From: Sipunculus nudus
Lineage: Eukaryota; Annelida; Sipuncula; Golfingiida; Sipunculidae
Reading direction: 5' to 3'
Assembly: GCA_026874595.1 (NCBI GenBank)
Contig: CM049311.1
Location: 19,113,676-19,177,675 of the forward strand
DNA: 64,000 bases
The position numbers and the translations under genes were made by a program. The notes beneath the pieces were generated by a model. It made no database searches, was not told where the DNA came from, and saw nothing but the letters and a program-made list of their open reading frames with translations. Every line of letters starts with the position of its first letter. The first letter of the stretch is position 1. This document shows positions 35,100 through 46,677 of the stretch, piece after piece.

Positions 35100-35120
35100 C
35101 CCCCCCCCCCCACCCCCCAC
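35100..35120. repeat. Poly-C tract, unit B
   Basis: A near-pure C run of variable length at the same place in every unit (10211, 42464, 49850, 57111). Confidence 0.9.
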
Positions 35121-35591
35121 CGTAGCATAGTGATGCTTTGCCTCAATTCATTGCTAGAAAAATCATACCCCTCTCAATGGTAGGCAGCCAATAATTCAGG
35201 ACGTTTATTACCAGGCTGGAACCTTGCAACCAAATTCTCAGCCGGATTCATCTATCAAGCAAACTTCTACACCAGAAAAAAAAAGCAGCTATCCAGAAAG
35301 ACCTGAAGGTCCAGCTCAGGCAAGCTTGGAGTGTCTACCTAAACACTGACTGGCACTGACACTGTGGTCTAGTCGCCAGATGAAAGGCTACTGAAATATT
35401 CCATCAATAACCCCAAAATGCTTGTATATATTTTAACAGTTGCTAATAGAGTAATTAAAAAGTTTTTAATTTTCAACGGTAACTATGGATTAGTAATTTG
35501 TAATTGTTATTCAATTGGGAATTTCGAAAGTAAATGAAGATGGAATGATTAGTTTTCAAAGTAATTGACCCCAAACCTGTATCTTGCTTAC

Positions 35592-35650
35592 TGATTGCTA
35601 CCGGGTTGTGGTTAGAGCTATGGTGGTGGCACGTGTTGTTATTGGGGCCA
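35592..35650 (-). pseudogene. T2 mini-exon, unit B (59 nt, broken)
   Basis: Minus-strand 3' splice site ctagag|TGGCC and 5' splice site AATCA|GTAAGC. It reads V-APITTRATTIALTTTR and then TAG. Relative to a 60-nt exon one C is missing in CCCGG, so the exon shifts the frame and stops. The coding style is otherwise identical to T1. Confidence 0.5.
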
Positions 35651-37015
35651 CTCTAGAATAATACATATGAAATCATGTTTCATTGAACACAATGCCCGCT
35701 AATCATTTATAGAATTAGAATCCCCTATTCCCATTGCTTTGGGTACCCCAGTAAAGAATAAAGAAATTACGTTTGATTAAAACATTGCATGGTTATTATT
35801 TAAAGAACTATTATGTTTCCTTTATCTACTTGAACCCCGAGATAGAATCCCGAAGCCTTATGATCTGTGGGTGCAACTAAACTGCTTGGTATCGATTTTT
35901 TAACTTAATCTTTCAATATGTTGTCATTCTCTTGGGAAGTTTAGAAGGAAAATGGCACCATACATCATTTTTTAAACGTTTTACATGATTTATCTGAAAA
36001 TCCAATGTTAAGAAAATGGGTCAAGGTCATTGTCACCAGTGAACTGTCTTGGTCATGTTGAGGTCTCTGAGATTCATTAGCGAATGTAGGAAAGTGTTAA
36101 GGTACAAGGACAATGCTATGCAAGAGTTCGGTAAAAAGCCTCTTAAGGCTTTAGAAGCCAAGCAGCGGGAAGACGCCGAGTGCGACAGGATGGCTAAACG
36201 GAGACAGATAGAAAGTGAACAGAGCAATACTTCCACTACATTTTGTTAAAATTTCATTTTTTGTAAGGGATTAGAGAGATCAGAACAAAATCTATCATTA
36301 TTTTACAGTCTACATCCAAAAGAATCCTCTGGACGATTATGTCACCCTTTCAAAACATCTAACCAGGATCAACCTCAACGGAGAAATGGGGTACTCCTGT
36401 GGGCGCATGTTAAGATAATTTACAACTCAGCTAAATAAAATATAATCGTACAAAAGAAGAAACAGTTTCATAGAAGAGCACAACGGCGATACGTGTTGTA
36501 AATTTGGAAGGGGAATTCAGATAAGTCACAAGTAAATCGATATGGAGAGGAAAACCAAATTTTCTTTTAATTACACAGGACCTAGACCACTAAAACAATG
36601 AAAGATCTGAGAGTAAACAACGTCAACCGTTCTAAATCAATGTATCATAAGCAGTCAAAGAACCGAATTCCTTCATTCACTTTGCCTGGTAGATCCCAGA
36701 AGGATTCATCTACATTTCACGTCCAAAATGCGTGCACAGAGTTCCGACAAGAAACAGGCCGCAAATACTCAAAACACGCAGACATTCGTCCCTTGCTCTT
36801 TTGGGTTTAGCTACATCATTTTGGTCAAACATAACATCCGCAAGACACAGGAGAGCCCTTTTCACCCTGGTAGCGTAACGAGTTGGATTTGTTTTGACAC
36901 TATCTTAGATTCCATATGATTTTATTTTTTTTTTTGTATTAGTGGATGAGCCTGCCATTGGCATATCTCAGAGTGTAATTAACTTTTACCTTTATAAGTA
37001 ATAAATCTTGCTTAC

Positions 37016-37075
37016 CTGTTGTTACTGGAGTTGTGGTTGGAGCCACGGTGGTGGCGCGGGTGGTTGTTGGAGCAA
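37016..37075 (-). CDS. T1 mucin-like PTS mini-exon, unit B
   Basis: This is a 60-nt exon-like segment on the minus strand. Upstream is a clean pyrimidine-rich 3' splice site (tattgtatttttcag), and downstream a consensus 5' splice site (CAG|GTAAGC). Both boundaries are phase 1, so it can be repeated or skipped without changing frame. With the split Val codon it encodes VAPTTTRATT and VAPTTTPVTT, two near-copies of one 10-residue unit. Half the residues are Thr, with regular Pro and no Cys. This is the composition of densely O-glycosylated mucin (PTS) domains, for example integumentary mucins. Identical 60-nt copies lie at 44378, 51766 and 60529. I see no signal peptide or terminal domain in the window, so the gene itself is inferred. 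Confidence 0.6.
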
Positions 37076-39255
37076 CTGAAAAATACAATAGGAGATGTTT
37101 CTGTACCCTCTTCAGAAAATGAATATTCAATCCTTACGATCTTCGGCTACCCTTTAAGTGCTTGGCAGCTATTTTTTGGCTTTTTATTTAAGTATTAGTA
37201 CAAACAAAGTTACATAAATCAGAAAATAAAATTTCATTCCACTGACATTTCAAATTGAATGAATCAATAATTCTTGATTTCATTAGGATTGCTTTTTTCC
37301 CTCGTTTGCTAAATGGAAGCAGCAATGTTTCCTTTTTCAAGTGCATATATATCCGAATAAAACAGGCCCTAAATAATCTTTACATCCATGTCCTTCCCTT
37401 TTCCATTGGTAATAACTACTTTACAAACATAATGCCTGCATGAAACAGAAAAGAAGGCGTTTAACTCAAGATTCGTTTTGATTTGATACGATTCCATACT
37501 ACATGCTTATTATTTCTTCAAACGGGGAAGACCCTGATGTTGAACGTATTAAAAAAGAAAGTATTTTGTCTGAGATTAGTATTATTTTAAAAAGTTTATA
37601 GCTTCCAATTCAAATTTAAAAACCTATATCAGCTCCAATATCTATAGTAGCAATATTGGTTATGGAAAAGTGAGTGTATGTTATGTAAGCTCCATGTGGC
37701 GCTGTGTGTGTGTTGATCATCTTTATTCCAATTATTTCAAGGTAAAATAGAAAATATGACATTTCAGCCTTCTTATACCACGGTTACCTAGTCATCAGAG
37801 GAGAGGTTATGAAAATGAGCGTGAATTGAGCTGATTTCTACATACATAAGGTTATGTTATGAATTTGAATCATCGAAATTGAACTAAAGTTTTAAAGTTT
37901 TTTAATCTCGTCTTTTGTAATTTTTAATTTTGATCATTCGAGGTGTCTATATACATAATATTATATCTGTTACCCAATATCTCAACAACGGTTGTCGCCA
38001 TTAACAAATTTGAATCCCCACAATTGATCTATAATACAATTGAAATCAAATTAATTATATATTTTTAAATGTTGTCTCTATTGAACTTCAAATTTTGATG
38101 ACAACAGGTGTCCACATATATTATGTTATGTCTATGACCCAATATCTCAGGAATTGCTGTCACCATGAACGAATTTAAATACCCACAATTGAACTATAAT
38201 AAAAATTAAAAAAAAAACCTAATATATATTTTTAAAAGTTATATTAATCGAACTGTAAAACTTGATGATTTAAGGTGTGTACATACATTATATTATGTCT
38301 GTTACTCGATATTTCAGGAACTGTTGTCGACATTAGCGCCAAATTTACGGGTCTATTGATCCCGTGGTTGGCATGTCAGTGATTTCTGCAGGTTGCACTA
38401 TACTTATATTGACTTAGTTTCTGTGAGTCAAAATCATATTTTCCACTTAGGTCTACTCATGTCAGAAAATATAAACACTTAGGTTTTAATATGGGTTAAC
38501 TATTCATATATACTTAATTGAAAAGGATTAATAAGTTTAAAAATGGCAGCTGCATGGAAATTTAAATTTTGTAAATATTTGGTATCTGATGATTTCTGTG
38601 ATTGCTAATAAAATGTAATGTCCGTTACCAAATATTGATCATGTGACAGTCAGACTTGTATGACTATGAAAACTACAGTTAAAGCCACTTATTTTGATCT
38701 ATTTATGTGAAACAAATTGGTTTATTCCTGTAAACCAGAATGGTATATATTTGGTGCCACTTATGTTGACATATCTTCTGTGAACCTAAATGGCATATTC
38801 AACTCGTTCTTAAAAGTATTTAGATTTAAGTATTAAGTGGCACCAGATATGCTGGACTACAGCTGAATGTTTTTTTAGTGTCACCGGGTACTTCGTTTTC
38901 AGTCAGTTTCACTAGTACAAACGAATGGTTAGACGCCATATTGCCGCTGTGTTTGTTCGAATGATCTTTGACCCGGGCAATGACATCATTGCTGTGACGT
39001 ATATCGTGGCTCAGAATTAGTTGATCATCTCATGGCCTACCAGCCATTTGTTATATTTAAATTGATAGATGGTTAGACCAGTAAAAATCATTCACTATGG
39101 AATCGTTCACACTTAAATGTATTTTTAATGATAGTATACAGAATATCAGATTTAAAAAATGCCAGATTTTAAAAGCTGGTGAAGCCTAGCTATACTGAAA
39201 CATGCCCGGATACATACGGCATTTAATCTAACGTTAGATGTCTAAATTTAGCCCA

Positions 39256-39258
<3 letters not shown>

Positions 39259-39286
<28 letters not shown>
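39259..39286. repeat. (TA)n seam between units B and C
   Basis: Joins gcccagacatata (end of B) to aaaggggtagtaatac (Penelope pseudo-LTR piece starting C). Confidence 0.97.
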
Positions 39287-39290
<4 letters not shown>

Positions 39291-41337
39291 GGGTAGTAAT
39301 ACTTTGAACTTTTCACCTTTTCAACGGAAAGGCAGAAATACAGGTTTGCCTGCCCGCAGAAAGATTTGCCTTTCTTCTAAATATGCATCTAACAATAATG
39401 TTAAACTTTAAGTCACACCTCGCTTACTTTAAACCCGATTCTGCCATATAACATACCAACCAATTCGAATGCAAAAAAACTGAATGCTTAACATGGTAAC
39501 ACTGTTACATCAGAAACAATTGTTCTGTTAATAAAAATACAAAGAAGTGTGATTATAAGCGGGAAATTTAAGAAATTATAGACAATTTTTAATGAAGATA
39601 TAGGAAATATATTGAGTCGGTGGATGACCGCATGTAAAATATTACGCTCAGGATCATGTTAGTTACTCCTTGTCGGTTACTAATGTGGAAAACAGTTCTA
39701 GGTGTTCACCTTTCCAACCGATTGGTACAAAATGAAAAAAAATGCACGTGCACGTGTTTTGGCTGTGTTTAATAAAATATTTAAGATAATGATGCCCTTG
39801 CACTGGGCGGGATGTGAGAGCCCTCCAGTAGAAAATATTGGGAAACTATTATTATAGAAGGCTCTAAAGGTCATTTCCCAGCTTCCCCACATCAAACTGA
39901 AACTATTTTTGGAATATTTTTGAAAGTACAAGCTGTTTTTTATATAATATCCATGCTTGATCAAGTCATAACATTAGGTACCTTTTATTTAACAGTGATA
40001 ATCAGTCATTATCTTTTAAGATAAAAGTATTAATAGATAAAATCTACATTATAATATTAACAGATAGGCGAGTGAATCCTCGACACGCAATGTAATGGGT
40101 CATCTCAAAAGCTGAGGCCTGGGGTCAACTACTAGGTTTATTAATACCTGGTAAAAAAAGTGTCAAACAGAATATAAAGTAATTCATATATGTTTTGTAT
40201 ATGAATTTGTATGAACATATTTTTGTGGTATACTTCGCAAGTCTGATGAAACAAAAATGTTGGTCGGGGTGGGAAGGGGGAACCAAAGAACACCCCCTCC
40301 CCTATTCTCATGGATCCGCGCCTGTTAAATCTTAAAAGCATATAAATATACGCACTGGCGCGGTCCTGGGGGTTGGGGGTCGGGGGTCCGAGTCTGGCTC
40401 AGTAATAATAATATAATATATAGCTATGGCAAAATTTGCAAAATATAACATGTGATGCATTGGTGCCCGATTTTGTTAGTTTGAGCTTTATTGATACATG
40501 TTTGGCAAGACAGCATAGGACTGAATACGAAAACATATGAGTACCGTATTCAAATATGGGTAGCCTTTTTTTTCTTGTATAGGCAACTTGGGTGACACGT
40601 GAATAATCTAATAAATCGGGTGGGTGATTGTCCGGGCGAAGTAACGCACTCATCCCGCCGCCATTTTTTTAGAAGTAGCAGCCGTTACTTTTCAAACGGC
40701 TAGGTGACGGGTTCTGACCGGCATGTTTAAGATGCTGGTCCCCAAAGGCAGAAGCAGAAACTGCAGTTGGCACATCAAAATATATTTATGCCTGGTAACC
40801 CCTTCAAACGTGGTATGTATTGTGTTCCATATAATATCTAATGTTCATAACCGAAACACATATCCATGATGTTAATTTATTTTTCATTTTAATTTCTCAT
40901 ATTTAAGTGTTATCAGCTGATAATAACAAAGGCATTCTGAATATGATGGTATCAGCTTTAACTGAGATGTCACTACATGTCCTGCATTCCACCCTGTAAA
41001 TTCTATGCTAAATATGGACGAGCAGTGTTTGCAGGTCAATTCGAACAATAAGAAGGAAATGCGAATTTCTCGTTATGGAAATAATCTGGTAATGAAAAAA
41101 AAAGTTTTGTTATTGCTGTTGTAAATCAGTTTTTAAGCAGTATACAAGTATTGTCTGGCTATGTAGGACCTGTACCTTGAAACAATTAAGCCGGTGCCAT
41201 GCCATTCTTATTTTTACATAACCGGAACAGAAAATACATGCATGAAACGACATTTGGCAATAGTACTGGACCCGCTATAAGACGGAGAAGGATTCAAAAG
41301 ATTTATTTATCGGTGCTGATATAGCATCCAAATTAAA

Positions 41338-41826
41338 TCATGTCCATGGAATAAGATATCCCCTCTTGTATACCACAATAACCGCCTGATCTAGAGAATT
41401 TCTGCAATGTAATTGAATTTTTATTATTTGTAGAGTGAGAATACAAGGGCATACTGATGATATACCTATGGTTAAGCTGTGGGAACTGTTCCCTGTACAA
41501 ATTAATTCGACGACCCACACTTTGTAATCAAAGTGTACACTAGAGATTTTGCGTCCTTGGACTAGCGCTGAAACTGCTCGAAGAGCGCGTAACTTGAAAC
41601 TAAGTGGGTCAAGCAGAGCTAGGCGTTTGAGGGCCTTACACGACCCTCCCTTCTGCTTGATGATACAGTTCAGAGTGACCTGGTGACTGATGACAAGCTG
41701 TCTGGTCGTTAATCTGTCGAGCAGCCCATTTGTCTTACGTTTATATACCAGCATTTTAATGCAGAATGCTCCGATATGAGTGCTTAAATATAAATCCATT
41801 TCGTTATTCTGAATATTCATTATCAT
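41338..41826 (-). other. 162-codon open frame in unit C, function unknown
   Basis: Copy of the unit B frame with one residue change (HSLTIG for HNLTIG). See that entry for the evidence for and against coding. Confidence 0.25.
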
Positions 41827-41908
41827 TCCCCCAATAGTTATTTTGCTACATATTTTGTCTATAACCTAAACATAACTTTCCATATAATGATATTGAATAT
41901 ATATATAT

Positions 41909-41951
<43 letters not shown>

Positions 41952-42948
41952 GGGCGGAGATCAAAGAGGTCCATCATGCTTTTTTTATATACGAGAGCCC
42001 ATATATAATTATTTTACTTAATATATAATATTTTCTTTTCTTATATACTTTATATTTTACATATATATGTGTGTATGTACATATATAAATATATATATAT
42101 ATAATTATTTTTGTGTAACAACATTTTTTCTCCGATATTAAGCTCATACAATACGACAATATAAGCCTGTGATGCCAAATATTACCAGACAGCAAATATT
42201 TTGATCCGACCCTTAGAATAGGCGTTCTGTTATGACTTACATCATGACTCCAGTCCCAATCAGTAAGATCTGAGTGTCATGTTGTCATGACAAGCATCAG
42301 ATAAACTTGGGAATATATTTTATTTAAATATTTATAATTAGAATTCAGAATAATATTACACTCTGGTGATTTTTTTTGCAGAGAAAACACATATGTGTCC
42401 CAGTCTCTCAGCACTGACACTCACATTCTTTGTCAAACCTGACACAACATTTGCTGCTAGTGACCCCCCCCCCCCCCACCGTAGCATGGTGATGCTTTGC
42501 CTCAATTCATTGCTAGAAAAATCATACCCCTCTCAATGGTAGGCAGCCAAGAATTCAGGACGTTTATTACCAGGCTGGAACCTTGCAACCAATTCTCAGC
42601 CGGATTCATCTATCAAGCAAACTTCTACACCAGAAAAAAAAGCAGCTATCCAGAAAGACCTGCAGGTCCAGCTCAGGCAAGCTTGGAGTGTCTACCTAAA
42701 CACTGACTGGCACTGACACTCTGGTCTAGTCGCCAGATGAAAGGCTACTGAAATATTCCATCAATAACCCCAAAATGCTTTTATATATTTTAACAGTTGC
42801 TAATAGAGTAATTAAAAAGTTTTTAATTTTCAACGGTAACTATGGATTAGTAATTTGTAATTGTTATTCAATTGGGAATTTCGAAAGTAAATGAAGATGG
42901 AATGATTAGTTTTCAAAGTAATTGACCCCAAACCTGTATCTTGCTTAC

Positions 42949-43007
42949 TGATTGCTACCGGGTTGTGGTTAGAGCTATGGTGGTGGCACGTGTTGTTATT
43001 GGGGCCA
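42949..43007 (-). pseudogene. T2 mini-exon, unit C (59 nt, broken)
   Basis: Identical to the unit B copy, including the missing base and in-frame TAG. Confidence 0.5.
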
Positions 43008-44377
43008 CTCTAGAATAATACATATGAAATCATGTTTCATTGAACACAATGCCCGCTAATCATTTATAGAATTAGAATCCCCTATTCCCATTGCTTTGGG
43101 TACCCCAGTAAAGAATAAAGAAATTACGTTTGATTAAAACATTGCATGGTTATTATTTAAAGAAATATTATGTTTCCTTTATCTACTTGTACCCCGAGAT
43201 AGAATCCCGAAGCCTTATGATCTGTGGGTGCAACTAAACTGCTTGGTATCGATTTTTTAACTTAATCTTTCAATATGTTGTCATTCTCTTGGGAAGTTTA
43301 GAAGGAAAATGGCACCATACATCATTTTTTAAACGTTTTACATGATTTATCTGAAAATCCAATGTTAAGAAAATGGGTCAAGGTCATTGTCACCAGTGAA
43401 CTGTCTTGGTCATGTTGAGGTCTCTGAGATTCATTAGCGAATGTAGGAAAGTGTTAAGGTACAAGGACAATGCTATGCAAGAGTTCGGTAAAAAGCCTCT
43501 TAAGGCTTTAGAAGCCAAGCAGCGGGAAGACGCCGAGTGCGACAGGATGGCTAAACGGAGACAGATAGAAAGTGAACAGAGCAATACTTCCACTACATTT
43601 TGTTAAAATTTCATTTTTTGTAAGGGATTAGAGAGATCAGAACAAAATCTATCATTATTTTACAGTCTACATCCAAAAGAATCCTCTGGACGATTATGTC
43701 ACCCTTTCAAAACATCTAACCAGGATCAACCTCAACGGAGAAATGGGGTACTCCTGTGGGCGCATGTTAAGATAATTTACAATTCAGCTAAATAAAATAT
43801 AATCGTACAAAAGAAGAAACAGTTTCTTAGAAGAGCACAACGGCGATACGTGTTGTAAATTTGGAAGGGGAATTCAGATAAGTCACAAGTAAATCGATAT
43901 GGAGAGGAAAACCAAATTTTCTTTTAATTACACAGGACCTAGGCCACTAAAACAATGAAAGATCTGAGAGTAAACAACATACAACGTCAACCGTTCTAAA
44001 TCAATGTATCATAAGCAGTCAAAGAACCGAATTCCTTCATTCACTTTGCCTGGTAGATCCCAGAAGGATTCATCTACATTTCACGTCCAAAATGCGTGCA
44101 CAGAGTTCCGACAAGAAACAGGCCGCAAATACTCAAAACACGCAGACATTCGTCCCTTGCTCTTTTGGGTTAAGCTACATCATTTTGGTCAAACATAACA
44201 GCCGCAAGACACAGGAGAGCCCTTTTCACCCTGGTAGCGTAACGAGTTGGATTTGTTTTGACACTATCTTAGATTCCATATGATTTTATTTTTTTTTGTA
44301 TTAGTGGATGAGCCTGCCATTGGCATATCTCAGAGTGTAATTAACTTTTACCTTTATAAGTAATAAATCTTGCTTAC

Positions 44378-44437
44378 CTGTTGTTACTGGAGTTGTGGTT
44401 GGAGCCACGGTGGTGGCGCGGGTGGTTGTTGGAGCAA
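44378..44437 (-). CDS. T1 mucin-like PTS mini-exon, unit C
   Basis: Identical at all 60 positions to the unit B exon, with the same splice sites (ttcag|, |GTAAGC). In a minus-strand transcript it follows the T2 and T1 exons of unit D and precedes T2 of its own unit. Confidence 0.6.
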
Positions 44438-46614
44438 CTGAAAAATACAATAGGAGATGTTTCTGTACCCTCTTCAGAAAATGAATATTCAATCCTTACG
44501 ATCTTCGGCTACCCTTTAAGTGCTTGGCAGCTATTTTTTGGCTTTTTATTTAAGTATTAGTACAAACAAAGTTACATAAATCAGAAAATAAAATTTCATT
44601 CCACTGACATTTCAAATTGAATGAATCAATAATTCTTGATTTCATTAGGATTGCTTTTTTCCCTCGTTTGCTAAATGGAAGCAGCAATGTTTCCTTTTTC
44701 AAGTGCATATATATCCGAATAAAACAGGCCCTAAATAATCTTAACATCCATGTCCTTCCCTTTTCCATTGGTAATAACTACTTTACAAACATAATGCCTG
44801 CATGAAACAGAAAAGAAGGCGTTTAACTCAAGATTCGTTTTGATTTGATACGATTCCATACTACATGCTTATTATTTCTTCAAACGGGGAAGACCCTGAC
44901 GTTGAACGTATTAAAAAAGAAAGAATTTTGTCTGAGATTAGTATTATTTTAAAAAGTTTATAGCTTCCAATTCAAATTTAAAAACCTATATCAGCTCCAA
45001 TATCTATAGTAGCAATATTGGTTATGGAAAAGTGAGTGTATGTTATGTAAGCTCCATGTGGCGCTGTGTGTGTTGATCATCCTTATTCCAATTATTTCAA
45101 GGTAAAATAGAAAATATGACATTTCAGCCTTCTTATACCACGGTTACCTAGTCATCAGAGGAGAGGTTATGAAAATGAGCGTGAATTGAGCTGATTTCTA
45201 CATACATAAGGTTATGTTATGAATTTGAATCATCGAAATTGAACTAAAGTTTTAAAGTTTTTTAATCTCGTCTTTTGTAATTTTTAATTTTGATCATTCG
45301 AGGTGTCTATATACATAATATTATATCTGTTACCCAATATCTCAACAACGGTTGTCGCCATTAACAAATTTGAATCCCCACAATTGAACTATAATACAAT
45401 TGAAATCAAATTAATTATATATTTTTAAATGTTGTCTTTATTGAACTTCAAATTTTGATGACAACAGGTGTCCACATATATTATGTTATGTCTATGACCC
45501 AATATCTCAGGAATTGCTGTCACCATGAACGAATTTAAATACCCACAATTGAACTATAATAAAAATTAAAAAAAAACCTAATATATATTTTTAAAAGTTA
45601 TTTTAATCGAACCGTAAAACTTGATGATTTAAGGTGTGTACATACATTATATTATGTCTGTTACTCGATATTTCAGGAACTGTTGTCGACATTAGCGCCA
45701 AATTTACGGGTCTATTGATCCCGTGGTTGGCATGTCAGTGATTTCTGCAGGTTGCACTATACTTATATTGACTTAGTTTCTGTGAGTCAAAATCATATTT
45801 TCCACTTAGGTCTACTCATGTCAGAAAATATAAACACTTAGGTTTTAATATGGGTTAACTATTCATATATACTTAATTGAAAAGGATTAATAAGTTTAAA
45901 AATGGCAGCTGCATGGAAATTTAAATTTTGTAAATATTTGGTATCTGATGATTTCTGTGATTGCTAATAAAATGTAATGTCCGTTACCAAATATTGATCA
46001 TGTGACAGTCAGACTTGTATGACTATGAAAACTACAGTTAAAGCCACTTATGTTGATCTATTTATGTGAAACAAATTGGTTTATTCCTGTAAACCAGAAT
46101 GGTATATATTTGGTGCCACTTATGTTGACATATCTTCTGTGAACCTAAATGGCATATTCAACTCGTTCTTAAAAGTATTTAGATTTAAGTATTAAGTGGC
46201 ACCAGATATGCTGGACTACAGCTGAATGTTTTTTTAGTGTCACCGGGTACTTCGTTTTCAGTCAGTTTCAATAGTACAAACGAATGGTTAGACGCCATAT
46301 TGCCGCTGTGTTTGTTCGAATGATCTTTGACCCGGGCAATGACATCATTGCTGTGACGTATATCGTGGCTCAGAATTAGTTGAGCATCTCATGGCCTACC
46401 AGCCATTTGTTATATTTAAATTGATAGATGGTTAGACCAGTAAAAATCATTCACTATGGAATCGTTCACACTTAAATGTATTCTTAATGATAGTATACAG
46501 AATATCAGATTTAAAAAATGCCAGATTTTAAAAGCTGGTGAAGCCTAGCTATACTGAAACATGCCCGGATACATACGGCATTTAATCTAACGTTAGATGT
46601 CTAAATTTAGCCCA

Positions 46615-46617
<3 letters not shown>

Positions 46618-46673
<56 letters not shown>
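46618..46673. repeat. (TA)n seam between units C and D
   Basis: Same junction as B/C, with a longer TA run. Confidence 0.97.

Positions 46674-46677
<4 letters not shown>

Larger units (their letters stand above)
31805..39286 (+). repeat. Tandem array unit B (about 7.48 kb)
   Basis: It runs from aaaggggtagtaatac in the Penelope right repeat to the TA tract after gcccagacatata. Order: pseudo-LTR piece; segment S (32440-32820); 33.0-34.5 kb with a 162-codon minus-strand open frame; (TA)n 34516-34577; poly-C (35100-35120); T2 exon; T1 exon; AT-rich 3' part. It is near-identical to C and D apart from small indels and a longer pseudo-LTR edge. Confidence 0.95.
39287..46673 (+). repeat. Tandem array unit C (about 7.39 kb)
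   Basis: Same order as B. The pseudo-LTR piece is shortened: it ends at cacgtgttttggctgtgttt and passes directly to segment S at 39770. The 162-codon frame is at 41338-41826, TA tracts at 41898-41948 and 42085-42103, and poly-C at 42464-42477. Confidence 0.97.

Noticed and set aside
36033-36249. Opposed 66-67 codon frames at the same place in each unit (also 11090, 43390, 50774)
   Set aside because: They overlap on both strands, have no recognisable motif, and the plus frame is broken in unit E. Conservation among B-D only reflects recent duplication.
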